In this document: in pieces, positions 1-6,233 of the stretch
Position numbering within the stretch: position 1 is the stretch's first letter
How the letters are laid out: each line of letters opens with the position of its first letter
From: Burkholderiales bacterium
Lineage (GTDB): Bacteria; Pseudomonadota; Gammaproteobacteria; Burkholderiales; SG8-39
Direction of reading: 5' to 3'
DNA length: 6,764 bases
Assembly: GCA_919902965.1 (NCBI GenBank)
Contig: CAKKSJ010000017.1
Location: 1 to 6,764 of the forward strand
Notes under the pieces: model-generated
Told to the model about the DNA's origin: nothing
Databases searched by the model: none
Seen by the model: the letters and a program-made list of their open reading frames with translations, nothing else
Translations under genes and position numbers: made by a program

Positions 1-802
1 GTTGCCGCGGAATCAGGCTGGGCACGGCGGCGACCAGCATGCGCGTGTACGCCTCCAGTGGACGGGCGAGGATATCCTCGCGTGCGCCCACCTCGACCAC
101 GCATCCGCGGTGCATTACGACGATCCGATCGGCAATCTCGGCAACGACGCCGAAGTCATGGGTGATAAACATCACGGCCGTGTTGTGCTTCTCCTGCAGC
201 TCGCGGATCAGGGCGAGGATCTGGGCCTGCGTGGTGACGTCGAGCGCGGTCGTCGGCTCGTCGGCGATCAAGAGCTTGGGCTGCAGGACCAGGGCCATCG
301 AAATGACGATGCGCTGGCGTTGGCCGCCGGACAACTGATGGGGATAAGCGTCGTAGATCTGCCGCACATTTGGCAGGTGTACGGCATCGAGCATGGCGAG
401 CACCCTTTCGCGGCGCTCGGCCCGGGTGAACTTGCCGTGCACGCGCAGTACTTCGTCGACCTGTTTGCCAACCGGCTCCACCGGGTTGAGCGCTGTCATC
501 GGCTCCTGGAACACCATCGCCATGCGGGTGGCGCGCAGCGCCCGAAGACGACTTTCGCTCGCGGTCAGGATGTCCTCGTCCTCCACCAGGATGCGGCCGC
601 CGGCGGATGCGAGACTTCCGCGCGGCAACAGTCCCATGATCGAAAGCGCGGTGACCGATTTGCCGGAACCGGATTCACCCACTACGCACAGAGTCTCGCC
701 CTGGTGGACATCGAAGCTGACATCCGCGACGACGCGCTGGCTCGCGGGTTTTCCGACCACCTGTACCGAAAGGCCGTCGATCCTCAACACCTGTGCGCTC
801 AT
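1..802 (-). CDS. Peptide/nickel-type ABC transporter ATP-binding protein, DppD-like (3' end outside window)
   Basis: This cytoplasmic ATPase powers the importer encoded by the two permease genes just upstream. The reading frame starts with ATG at 802 and stays open for 267 codons to the left edge, so the C-terminus is missing. All nucleotide-binding motifs are intact and in order: Walker A GESGSGKS (residues 42-49), Q-loop VFQEP (Gln99), signature LSGGQ (157-161), Walker B LLIADEP (177-183, catalytic Glu182), D-loop TALD (185-188) and switch His215 in FITHD. The start overlaps the stop of the DppC-like gene as ATGA, indicating translational coupling. Family members are either about 320-residue DppD-like subunits or fused DppD-DppF proteins of about 550-600 residues. 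The window ends before this can be decided, and no partner DppF-type ATPase is visible. Family assignment is very secure; substrate is unknown. Confidence 0.96.
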   Translation of the reverse strand, partial: MSAQVLRIDGLSVQVVGKPASQRVVADVSFDVHQGETLCVVGESGSGKSVTALSIMGLLPRGSLASAGGRILVEDEDILTASESRLRALRATRMAMVFQEPMTALNPVEPVGKQVDEVLRVHGKFTRAERRERVLAMLDAVHLPNVRQIYDAYPHQLSGGQRQRIVISMALVLQPKLLIADEPTTALDVTTQAQILALIRELQEKHNTAVMFITHDFGVVAEIADRIVVMHRGCVVEVGAREDILARPLEAYTRMLVAAVPSLIPRQ

Positions 803-1707
803 AGCTTACGCGCCATGCGTGGATCCAGCGCGTCGCGCATGGCGTCTCCGATCACGTTGACGCTCAACACTGTCAGTGCCAGGAACAGGCCGGCATAGAG
901 GATCAGGCCGGGCAGGAGCTGGAAGTAAGTCCGCCCTTCGGCCATGATGTTGCCCCACGAGGGGAATTCGGGTGGCAGACCCACGCCGAGGAAGCTCATC
1001 GCCGCCTCGGTTAGCATGGCCGAGGCAAAAACGAAAGTGCCCTGCACCATCAGCGGCGCCACGGTGTTGGGTACCATGTGCCGCAGCAGGAGCGCGGGCA
1101 AGGGGGTACCGAGGGCGATCGCTGCTTCGACGTAAGGCTCGTTGCGTATGCTCAGGATCACGCTACGCACCAGCCGCACTACGCGGGGAATTTCCGGGAT
1201 GGTGATTGCGACGACCACCGTCATCAGGCTCGCGCCCGAGATGGTCACCAGGGCAATCGCCAGGAGTATCCCCGGAATAGCCATGACGCCGTCCATCACG
1301 CGCATGATGATCGAGTCGAGCAAACGGAAATAACCCGCGATCACGCCGATGAATAGTCCGAGCGACACGCTCGCCAGCGCAGCGCCCAGGCCGACCAAAA
1401 GCGAAATCCTTGCGCCGTACATCACGCGCGAGTACACGTCGCGACCAAAGGCATCGGTGCCCAGCCAATGGGCGCCGGACAAGCGCTTCAGCCGCTCACC
1501 GGGATTGATGGCGAGCGGGTCGCCCGTTCCCAGGAAAGGCGCAAAAAGCGCGATCAGCACGGTAATACCCAGGATGGCCAGCGCGATCAGTACCGGTGCG
1601 CTGGTCAGGGTACGCCTGATCTGGCCGAACGACGCCGGGGCGGGAGATCCCTCCGACGCTGCCATGTCGGGGACGGCGTCGATCTTGGCGGACAGGAGTT
1701 CTTTCAT
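799..1707 (-). CDS. ABC transporter permease, DppC/OppC-like
   Basis: This is one of the two inner-membrane permease subunits of the importer, 302 residues, a normal length for the DppC branch of the binding-protein-dependent transport family (BPD_transp_1). A polar, alanine/proline-rich cytoplasmic tail (residues 1-36) precedes the first membrane segment (about 37-59). The DppC hallmark HWLGTDAFGRD (80-90) follows in the first periplasmic loop. Further hydrophobic segments lie near 100-125, 137-157, 216-240 and 264-287. The EAA loop that docks on the ATPase begins EAAIALGTP (from 194) and ends HMVPN (210-214). The C-terminal family motifs SFLGVGLPP (238-246) and DALDPR (292-297) are present. 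An AGGGGAT ribosome-binding site lies about ten bases upstream of the ATG. It is separated from the upstream permease by 118 bases but overlaps the downstream ATPase by four. Confidence 0.95.
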   Translation of the reverse strand: MKELLSAKIDAVPDMAASEGSPAPASFGQIRRTLTSAPVLIALAILGITVLIALFAPFLGTGDPLAINPGERLKRLSGAHWLGTDAFGRDVYSRVMYGARISLLVGLGAALASVSLGLFIGVIAGYFRLLDSIIMRVMDGVMAIPGILLAIALVTISGASLMTVVVAITIPEIPRVVRLVRSVILSIRNEPYVEAAIALGTPLPALLLRHMVPNTVAPLMVQGTFVFASAMLTEAAMSFLGVGLPPEFPSWGNIMAEGRTYFQLLPGLILYAGLFLALTVLSVNVIGDAMRDALDPRMARKL

Positions 1708-1716
1708 CGGTTCGCA

Positions 1717-1730
1717 TCCCCTGTCAGGGG
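1717..1730 (-). promoter_or_regulatory. Inverted repeat over the ribosome-binding site of the DppC-like gene
   Basis: The bases CCCCTGTCAGGGG (1718-1730) form a near-perfect palindrome. In the minus-strand mRNA this gives a CCCC/GGGG stem with a five-base loop, and its 3' arm is part of the AGGGGAT ribosome-binding site for the permease starting at 1707. It sits in the otherwise empty 118-base gap between the two permease genes (1708-1825). It could lower or couple initiation of the second permease. The stem is only four pairs with a realistic loop, so this may be chance in GC-rich DNA. Confidence 0.25.
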
Positions 1731-1825
1731 CGCAGCGGAGCTCGACCTGCTTCCAAGGGCAATCCGCCTGCCGGACAGGGTCTGCGAGGTGTATTTCTCT
1801 GCGCCAACGAGTACCAGAGGATTCT

Positions 1826-2767
1826 TCAATAGCGGATGCGGGGGTCGATCACGGTATAGAGCACGTCGACCACGAGATTGATCAGGATGTTGAGGAAAGA
1901 GAACAGCAGGATCAGGCCCTGGATTACCGGGTAGTCACGCGCCAACACGGCTTCCACCACGAGCCGACCGAGTCCGGGTAGATTGAAAACGGATTCCGTG
2001 ACCACGACGCCGCCGATAAGGTGGGCGATGCCGACGCCGATGATGGTGACGATCGGTACGGCGGCATTGCGCAGCGCGTGCCGGAGCAGGACGGCGTTTT
2101 CCTTCAATCCCTTGGCGCGCGCGGTGCGGATGTAGTCCTCGCCCATGACCTCGAGAATGCTGGTTCGCGTGATGCGCGCAATCAGCGCGATGTATGCCGT
2201 ACTGAGCGCCAGGGTTGGCAGGATCAGTCGGACGAAGAACGGCAGGAAGCCGTCGGCGAGCGGTTTGTAGCCCTGAACCGGCAGCCATCCGAGGCCGATC
2301 GAGAACAGCAGAATCAGCAGGTAGCCGTTGACGAACACCGGCACCGAGAAGCCGAGCACCGAAAACGCGCTCACCGACCGATCCAGCACGGTACCCTGTC
2401 GCCAGGCGGCGATCACGCCCAGCGGAATCGCAACGATCACGCTGAAAAGAATGATGGTCGTGCTGAGCGCCAGGGTCGGGCCCATCCGGTCCAGGATCAT
2501 CCCGGACACGGGCACGTTTGAAATCAGCGAAACTCCCAGGTCGCCGCGCAGAATCTGGAACAGCCACAGGAAGAATTGGATGTGGATGGGCTTGTCCAGG
2601 CCCAGGTGAACGCGAATCTGCTCCAGCTGCTCGGTAGTGGCGCTGTCCCCGGCGATGATCGCCGCCGGGTCACCCGGTGTGAGGCGCAGGATCGAGAACA
2701 CCACCAGGGCCACCGTCCCCACCACGGGGAGGGTGGCCATGAGCCGCCTCGCGATATACGCCAGCAT
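1826..2767 (-). CDS. ABC transporter permease, DppB/OppB-like
   Basis: This is the first inner-membrane permease subunit of the importer, 313 residues, typical for the DppB branch. The N-terminus is the usual membrane anchor (about 9-29) ending in LTPGDPA (29-35). A periplasmic region follows with the family-typical HLGLDKP (54-60) and RGDLGVS (74-80). Membrane segments lie near 98-121, 135-160, 178-198, 236-256 and 282-305. The EAA loop that contacts the ATPase spans about 206-234 (EVMGEDYIRTARAKG, then LLRHALRN). Near the C-terminus are FNLPGLGRL (261-269) and the characteristic end VIDPRIRY (306-313), so both ends look complete. It starts 12 bases after the binding-protein stop with only a weak GAGA-type ribosome-binding site, which fits translation coupled to the upstream gene. 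Confidence 0.96.
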   Translation of the reverse strand: MLAYIARRLMATLPVVGTVALVVFSILRLTPGDPAAIIAGDSATTEQLEQIRVHLGLDKPIHIQFFLWLFQILRGDLGVSLISNVPVSGMILDRMGPTLALSTTIILFSVIVAIPLGVIAAWRQGTVLDRSVSAFSVLGFSVPVFVNGYLLILLFSIGLGWLPVQGYKPLADGFLPFFVRLILPTLALSTAYIALIARITRTSILEVMGEDYIRTARAKGLKENAVLLRHALRNAAVPIVTIIGVGIAHLIGGVVVTESVFNLPGLGRLVVEAVLARDYPVIQGLILLFSFLNILINLVVDVLYTVIDPRIRY

Positions 2768-2779
2768 CGCGAACGGTCT

Positions 2780-4375
2780 CTACTTGCCCTTCTTGACGTT
2801 CCAGAAGACTCTGACGGGTGATTCCAGCAGGTCGGTCAGTTTGGCGCTGTAGCCGGACGGAACGACAAACTGCCCGAGCGGCACAACCACTCCCTCATCG
2901 ATTACCAGCTTCTGGATCTCTTCGGCGATTTTCTTGAGCTCGGCCGGGTCCGAGGTGATCGCGAACTTGGCCCGCAGCGCCTCGATCTCCGGAAAATCAG
3001 GCCAGCCGAACCATGCCCGGCTGCCGTTGGTGCCTACCGCCTGGTTGCGCAAGGGATCGGAAATCCCGACCAGGGGGCCGTTGGTGGGGTGCAGGTTCCA
3101 TCCGCCCTCGGTCGGCGGCTTCTTGCTTGCGCGGCGAGTCGTCACCGTTTGCCAGTCCATCGACTGCAGATCGACCTTGAAGCCGGCCTTGCGCAGCGCA
3201 TCCGCAATCACGACGGGTTGCGTCTTTACCGAGCTGATGTCGGTGGGATGCAGGATCACCACCGGCGTGCCGTCGTACTTCGCCTCCTTGAGGAGTTGTT
3301 TCGCCTTGTCGACATTCGCCGGTACGAGCATCTCCTCGCCGTAGGCGCTCGCGTAAGGGGTCCCGCAGCCGAATACCGCGACGCAGATCTTATAGTACTT
3401 GGGGTCGCCGGCCAGCGCTTTCAGGACGTCCTGCTGCCCCACGGCATACATGGCCGCCCTGCGGACAAGCTTGTTGTTGAACGGGGGATAGAGGAAGTTG
3501 AACCGGTAGTAGGTCCAGAGCCCGAGCTTGTCCAGAATGTCGACCTTGAGATCTTTTCTGCCCTCGAACATCGGCAGCAGGTCGTAGGACATCACCTCGA
3601 TGAAATCGACCTCCTGGTTCAGCAACGCGTTCGCCGCGGTCAGGGAATCGGGCATCGAGACCCATTCGACGCGGTCGACGTGGACAACTTTGCCACCGGC
3701 GGTCCAGCTCGCGGGCTCGCCGCGCGGGACATAGTCCTTGTTCTTTTCGTAGACTACTTTGAGGCCCGGCTTGAACTCGGAGGCGACGAACTTGAACGGT
3801 CCGGACCCGATGTATTCCTTGATCGGCTGGGACGACGGCGTATCCGCGATGCGCTTGGGCATCATGAACGGCGTCCGCGTGCCGATTTTCGCCAGAGCGC
3901 TGAGCACGATGCCGGTCGGTTGCTTGACCACGATCTGGAAAGTCTTGTCGTCCACGACTTTCATGTTCGTCACCAGGCCCATCAGCACCTGACCCATCAC
4001 GTCCTGCGCCCCCCAGCGTTTGATCGAGGCGACGCAATCCTCGGCCTTGACCGGCGCGCCATCGTGCCATTTGAGCCCGTTGCGCAGGGTGAAAGTATAA
4101 GTCGTGCCGTCCGCGGACAGCTGCCACTTCTCCGCCATCTGCGGCTGGACCTTGTGGTTGGCGTCGGTTCCCAGGAGCGTGTCGTAGATCATGTAGCCGT
4201 GGGTGTTGGTGATTGCCGCCGAGCTCATGACCGGGTCGGTCACGCGCAGCCCGGACGACATGACCGCAGTAAGGGTCTGCGCCAGCGCGGGGGCGCAAAC
4301 AAACGGCGCCGCAGACACGAGAGCGGCCGCGCACAAGGCGCGCGCCGGACCCCATTTTCTCCATTTGAACGACAT
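2780..4375 (-). CDS. Periplasmic solute-binding protein, SBP family 5 (peptide/nickel/opine type)
   Basis: This exported protein captures the solute and delivers it to the DppB/DppC permease. It has 531 residues, a normal length. The N-terminus is a classic Sec signal: basic MSFKWRKW, a hydrophobic core, and APALA followed by QT, with cleavage expected after residue 32. No lipobox cysteine fits, so it should be soluble in the periplasm. Family-5 landmarks are clear: QPQMAEKWQLSADG (77-90), YTFTLRNGLKWHDGAPVKAED (93-113), the hinge-region SGPFKF (191-196), and the late RRAAMYAVGQQDVL segment (305-318). Two cysteines, Cys331 and Cys337, flank an insert before GTPYAS and may form a disulfide. 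The start is fixed by AGGAGG nine bases upstream. The first gene of the transporter cluster, it is followed closely by the DppB-like gene. Ligand cannot be read from the sequence; family-5 members bind peptides, opines, nickel, glutathione and others. Confidence 0.95.
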   Translation of the reverse strand: MSFKWRKWGPARALCAAALVSAAPFVCAPALAQTLTAVMSSGLRVTDPVMSSAAITNTHGYMIYDTLLGTDANHKVQPQMAEKWQLSADGTTYTFTLRNGLKWHDGAPVKAEDCVASIKRWGAQDVMGQVLMGLVTNMKVVDDKTFQIVVKQPTGIVLSALAKIGTRTPFMMPKRIADTPSSQPIKEYIGSGPFKFVASEFKPGLKVVYEKNKDYVPRGEPASWTAGGKVVHVDRVEWVSMPDSLTAANALLNQEVDFIEVMSYDLLPMFEGRKDLKVDILDKLGLWTYYRFNFLYPPFNNKLVRRAAMYAVGQQDVLKALAGDPKYYKICVAVFGCGTPYASAYGEEMLVPANVDKAKQLLKEAKYDGTPVVILHPTDISSVKTQPVVIADALRKAGFKVDLQSMDWQTVTTRRASKKPPTEGGWNLHPTNGPLVGISDPLRNQAVGTNGSRAWFGWPDFPEIEALRAKFAITSDPAELKKIAEEIQKLVIDEGVVVPLGQFVVPSGYSAKLTDLLESPVRVFWNVKKGK

Positions 4376-4384
4376 GCTGTGTCT

Positions 4385-4390
4385 CCTCCT
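4385..4390 (-). promoter_or_regulatory. Strong ribosome-binding site of the solute-binding protein gene
   Basis: On the minus strand AGGAGG lies nine bases before the ATG at 4375. It is the best match to the anti-Shine-Dalgarno in the transporter cluster, and much stronger than the sites of both permeases. This fits the usual need for excess binding protein over permease. No convincing -35/-10 pair was seen in the 200 bases between this gene and the LVIVD gene (4376-4576), so transcription may come from further upstream. Confidence 0.7.
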
Positions 4391-4522
4391 AGTGTTGGAA
4401 CATTGCGGGTTGTTGCGCTCTGCGGTCAGTCAAGGTTACCGAATCATCGCAAAACTTTGCTTACCGGCAGGTATTGGCTTCACGGCTTGCGGCCGGCCTT
4501 CCTTATATTCTTCTTCTATGCT

Positions 4523-4576
4523 TCCAGGCGGGGCTTGCCAGATTGAAAACCGGCGGCCCCGCTTCTGCTGCCTGGA
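4523..4576 (-). other. Stem-loop just after the LVIVD-protein stop codon
   Basis: Immediately past the TGA at 4577-4579 lies a two-part inverted repeat. The outer arms are TCCAGG (4523-4528) and CCTGGA (4571-4576), and the inner arms are GCGGGGC (4528-4534) and GCCCCGC (4556-4562), with one base shared between stems. A 21-base loop lies between the inner arms, and one side has a bulge. It could be an attenuator or a processing or stability hairpin between the LVIVD gene and the transporter genes. There is no U-run after it in the minus-strand transcript, so it is not a standard intrinsic terminator. Confidence 0.35.
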
Positions 4577-5698
4577 TCAAACGCGCTCGAGGATGTGCAT
4601 CCCGCGCACGCGATCGAGCAGGTAGATCAGCCCGCGGTCGTCGACCGTCACGTCGTTGCTTTGGATGCGCGGTATGCCGCTCACGGGCGTCGGCTCGTAC
4701 CAGGCGACTTCCCGCGGCGCGTGGGGATTCGAGAAATCGACAACGCGCAGGCCGTGCGCAAACCATGCGACCGGGATCTCGGTGCCGGTGATTTTTTCGC
4801 TCGGTTGGTGGCATCCGGTAAACGCCGGGCGCGCAGATCCATCCTCGGCCTCGACCTGAAAGCTGCCGAATGGCACCGGGTGTTTCTCGTCCGTGATGTC
4901 TACCATCCAGAGAAACGACGGGGGGTAATCGTCCGAGCGCGCGACGTCTTCGTCGGCAACGATCATCAGGCGCCGGCCGCGTACCGGGAACGGAACCGGC
5001 AGCGCGGTGTGCGTGGGCCAGGGAAATGGCGGACTCCAGCATAGCTCGGATACCACCTTGGGTTTGGCCATGTCCTCGATGTCCAGAATGCGCAGGCCCG
5101 CAAGCCAGCAGCTGGTGTACAGCCGATTCCCCAGTCGTAAAGGATGATGGATCCGGTGATCGGCGTTCTTCCACGTCGGCACTTCGCCGCCGGCGATCCA
5201 TTGCCCGGGAATCCACCAGCGCGAAACCTCCCTCGGTTTGGCCGGATTCTCCAGATCGAGGATCTTCATGATGTGGCCGATATATCCCTCGTCGGTGGCG
5301 GAGATGTACGCGAAGCGGCCGTCGAAGTCGAAGCGATGCACGCCTATGCCTGGCGTCGTCCATTCGCAAATGAGTTTCGGCTGGCTCGGCGTCGACACGT
5401 CGTAGATTCCAAGGCCGCCGCGAAAGGAACTGGGCGCGAGTTGCGGCGAAACGAACTCGCGGTTCACCAGCATGAGGTTGTTTGCCACCCGCACCTTGTG
5501 CGAGTGGGTTCCGGGCAGCATTCCCAAACGCGCGAGCTCGCGCGGATTCTTGGGATCGCTGACATCCAGGATAATCGTGCCATCCGGGCTGCCCATGTTG
5601 CCCACGTAGGCGATGTTCTTCTCCACCACTACCTGGCCACCGCCGGAGCAGTCGACGAATGCGACTTCCCGGATGCCTTTACCTTTACCTGTTGCCAT
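4577..5698 (-). CDS. LVIVD-repeat beta-propeller protein
   Basis: A 373-residue protein without signal peptide or membrane segment, so probably cytoplasmic. It consists of about seven repeats of 48-61 residues, each ending in an LVIVD-type strand followed by D-x-x-P or similar: TIILDVSDP (41-49), GIYDVSTP (97-104), MKILDLENP (144-152), LRILDIEDM (202-210), LWMVDITDE (263-271), LRVVDFSNP (317-325) and a last degenerate IYLLDRV (358-364). This pattern predicts a seven-blade propeller. Five consecutive blades carry a histidine just before their first strand (His67, His121, His185, His230, His297), while the first and last have Gly and Asn there. No enzymatic role is established for this family; distant resemblance to selenium-binding/methanethiol-oxidase propellers is only an idea. 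A purine-rich AAAGGGCAGG site precedes the ATG. It lies between the tautomerase and the transporter genes, same strand. Confidence 0.85.
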   Translation of the reverse strand: MATGKGKGIREVAFVDCSGGGQVVVEKNIAYVGNMGSPDGTIILDVSDPKNPRELARLGMLPGTHSHKVRVANNLMLVNREFVSPQLAPSSFRGGLGIYDVSTPSQPKLICEWTTPGIGVHRFDFDGRFAYISATDEGYIGHIMKILDLENPAKPREVSRWWIPGQWIAGGEVPTWKNADHRIHHPLRLGNRLYTSCWLAGLRILDIEDMAKPKVVSELCWSPPFPWPTHTALPVPFPVRGRRLMIVADEDVARSDDYPPSFLWMVDITDEKHPVPFGSFQVEAEDGSARPAFTGCHQPSEKITGTEIPVAWFAHGLRVVDFSNPHAPREVAWYEPTPVSGIPRIQSNDVTVDDRGLIYLLDRVRGMHILERV

Positions 5699-5773
5699 TT
5701 GCCTGCCCTTTCATTCTGCGTTGACCTGCGCAATCCGTACCGCCCCACCCGGCGATATCCGTGCGGAGGATCC

Positions 5774-5801
5774 ATTTAACCTTGAAACCATGGAAAATCA
5801 A
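5774..5801 (-). promoter_or_regulatory. Possible promoter for the LVIVD-protein gene
   Basis: In the 169 bases between the tautomerase stop and the LVIVD start lies a short AT-rich patch that stands out from its surroundings. On the minus strand it holds TTGATT (5796-5801) and TTAAAT (5774-5779), 16 bases apart, each matching four of six sigma-70 consensus bases. The leader to the ATG would be about 70 bases. If real, the LVIVD gene and perhaps the transporter could be transcribed apart from the tautomerase. Confidence 0.3.
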
Positions 5802-5867
5802 ATCTTAATCTACTCGCGCGTCTGGCCGATGCCGACGGTTTGGCGCTGATAGTCCCGTGTCGGCGGC

Positions 5868-6056
5868 CTATTTCTTTTCCGACCAGAGCACCCCGGCCGT
5901 AGCCCAGTCGGATTTTTTCACGTCGCGCAGAATGATTTGCACCGCAGCCGGCTCGCATTTGAGCAGGCGGCAGGTCTCGCGGGTAAGGCCGTCGACGAAT
6001 TCACGTTTGAATTCGGGGCTGCGGCCGTCGAACATATCGACCTGGATCAGGGGCAT
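5868..6056 (-). CDS. 4-oxalocrotonate tautomerase family protein, atypical
   Basis: A 62-residue protein, the usual size for the single-domain 4-oxalocrotonate tautomerase family, whose members form hexamers and use the N-terminal proline exposed by Met removal as the catalytic base. The sequence begins MPLIQVDMFDGRS: Pro1 and Arg11 (mature numbering) line up with the classic enzyme PIAQIHILEGRS without gaps. Continuing this alignment, position 39, Arg in the classic enzyme, is Gln here, and position 50, Phe in the classic enzyme, is Trp. The C-terminal hairpin region has TAGVLWSEKK instead of IGGELASKV. Substrate is therefore probably not 4-oxalocrotonate itself. A strong GGAGG five bases before the ATG sets the start. 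It is the first gene of the minus-strand series and may act on a catabolite of the solute imported by the downstream transporter (inference). Confidence 0.88.
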   Translation of the reverse strand: MPLIQVDMFDGRSPEFKREFVDGLTRETCRLLKCEPAAVQIILRDVKKSDWATAGVLWSEKK

Positions 6057-6080
6057 AGTTTCCTCCGTATGAAAGCACGA

Positions 6081-6109
6081 ACGATAGCCCGTCGCCCGAT
6101 TGGGCGCAA
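6081..6109 (-). promoter_or_regulatory. Possible promoter with palindromic spacer for the tautomerase gene
   Basis: On the minus strand TTGCGC (6104-6109) and TATCGT (6081-6086) are 17 bases apart, with three and four consensus matches. The expected transcription start would lie just before the GGAGG site, giving a short leader. The spacer and the edge of the -35 box hold the inverted repeat CGCCCGATTGGGCG (6093-6106), a plausible operator position. Matches are weak and no experiment supports it. Confidence 0.3.
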
Positions 6110-6135
6110 GCGTTGGGAAGTTTCAAATTCGCAGG

Positions 6136-6164
6136 TTGCTTCGGCCCGAACTCCTGACTATGCT
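6136..6164 (+). promoter_or_regulatory. Possible promoter for the HtrA-like gene
   Basis: TTGCTT (6136-6141) and TATGCT (6159-6164) are separated by 17 bases on the plus strand, with three and four consensus matches. The leader to the ATG at 6234 would be about 65 bases. Together with the minus-strand candidate at 6081-6109 this makes 6057-6233 a divergent regulatory region, in which no gene was found. Confidence 0.3.
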
Positions 6165-6223
6165 TGTCCGGTGCGCCTGCAGGGAGCATGCACCAGGGTT
6201 CCAGGGACGTCGTTTTAGCGCCG

Positions 6224-6228
6224 GGAGG
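6224..6228 (+). promoter_or_regulatory. Ribosome-binding site deciding the start of the HtrA-like gene
   Basis: GGAGG sits two bases before a first ATG (6231) and five bases before a second, adjacent ATG (6234). The first spacing is too short for efficient initiation, so the second ATG is preferred. The two choices differ by one methionine only. Confidence 0.6.
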
Positions 6229-6233
6229 ACATG

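Noticed and set aside
2..898. Plus-strand open frame of 298 codons at the left edge
   Set aside because: It is the antisense shadow of the ABC ATPase, whose complete set of ATP-binding motifs is read on the minus strand.
1935..2567. Second minus-strand frame of 210 codons inside the DppB-like gene
   Set aside because: It is an out-of-frame reading of the permease. The product is Arg/Gly/Ala/His-rich with no membrane segments.
4391..4520. Promoter directly ahead of the binding-protein gene
   Set aside because: On the minus strand a TTGACT (about 4424-4429) resembles a -35 box, but no acceptable -10 box lies 16-18 bases after it. A TATAAG-like site near 4503 lacks a -35 partner.
3089..4546. 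Plus-strand open frame of 485 codons
   Set aside because: It lies opposite the well-supported binding-protein gene. Its translation is rich in Arg, His, Asp and Gly without domains or hydrophobic pattern, as expected of an antisense frame in GC-rich DNA.
4523..4576. Intrinsic terminator after the LVIVD gene
   Set aside because: The hairpin is GC-rich but is followed in the transcript by a purine-rich stretch rather than a U-run.
5144..5779. Plus-strand open frame of 211 codons
   Set aside because: It is antisense to the LVIVD gene and shows no repeat or domain pattern, whereas the minus-strand frame shows seven regular repeats.
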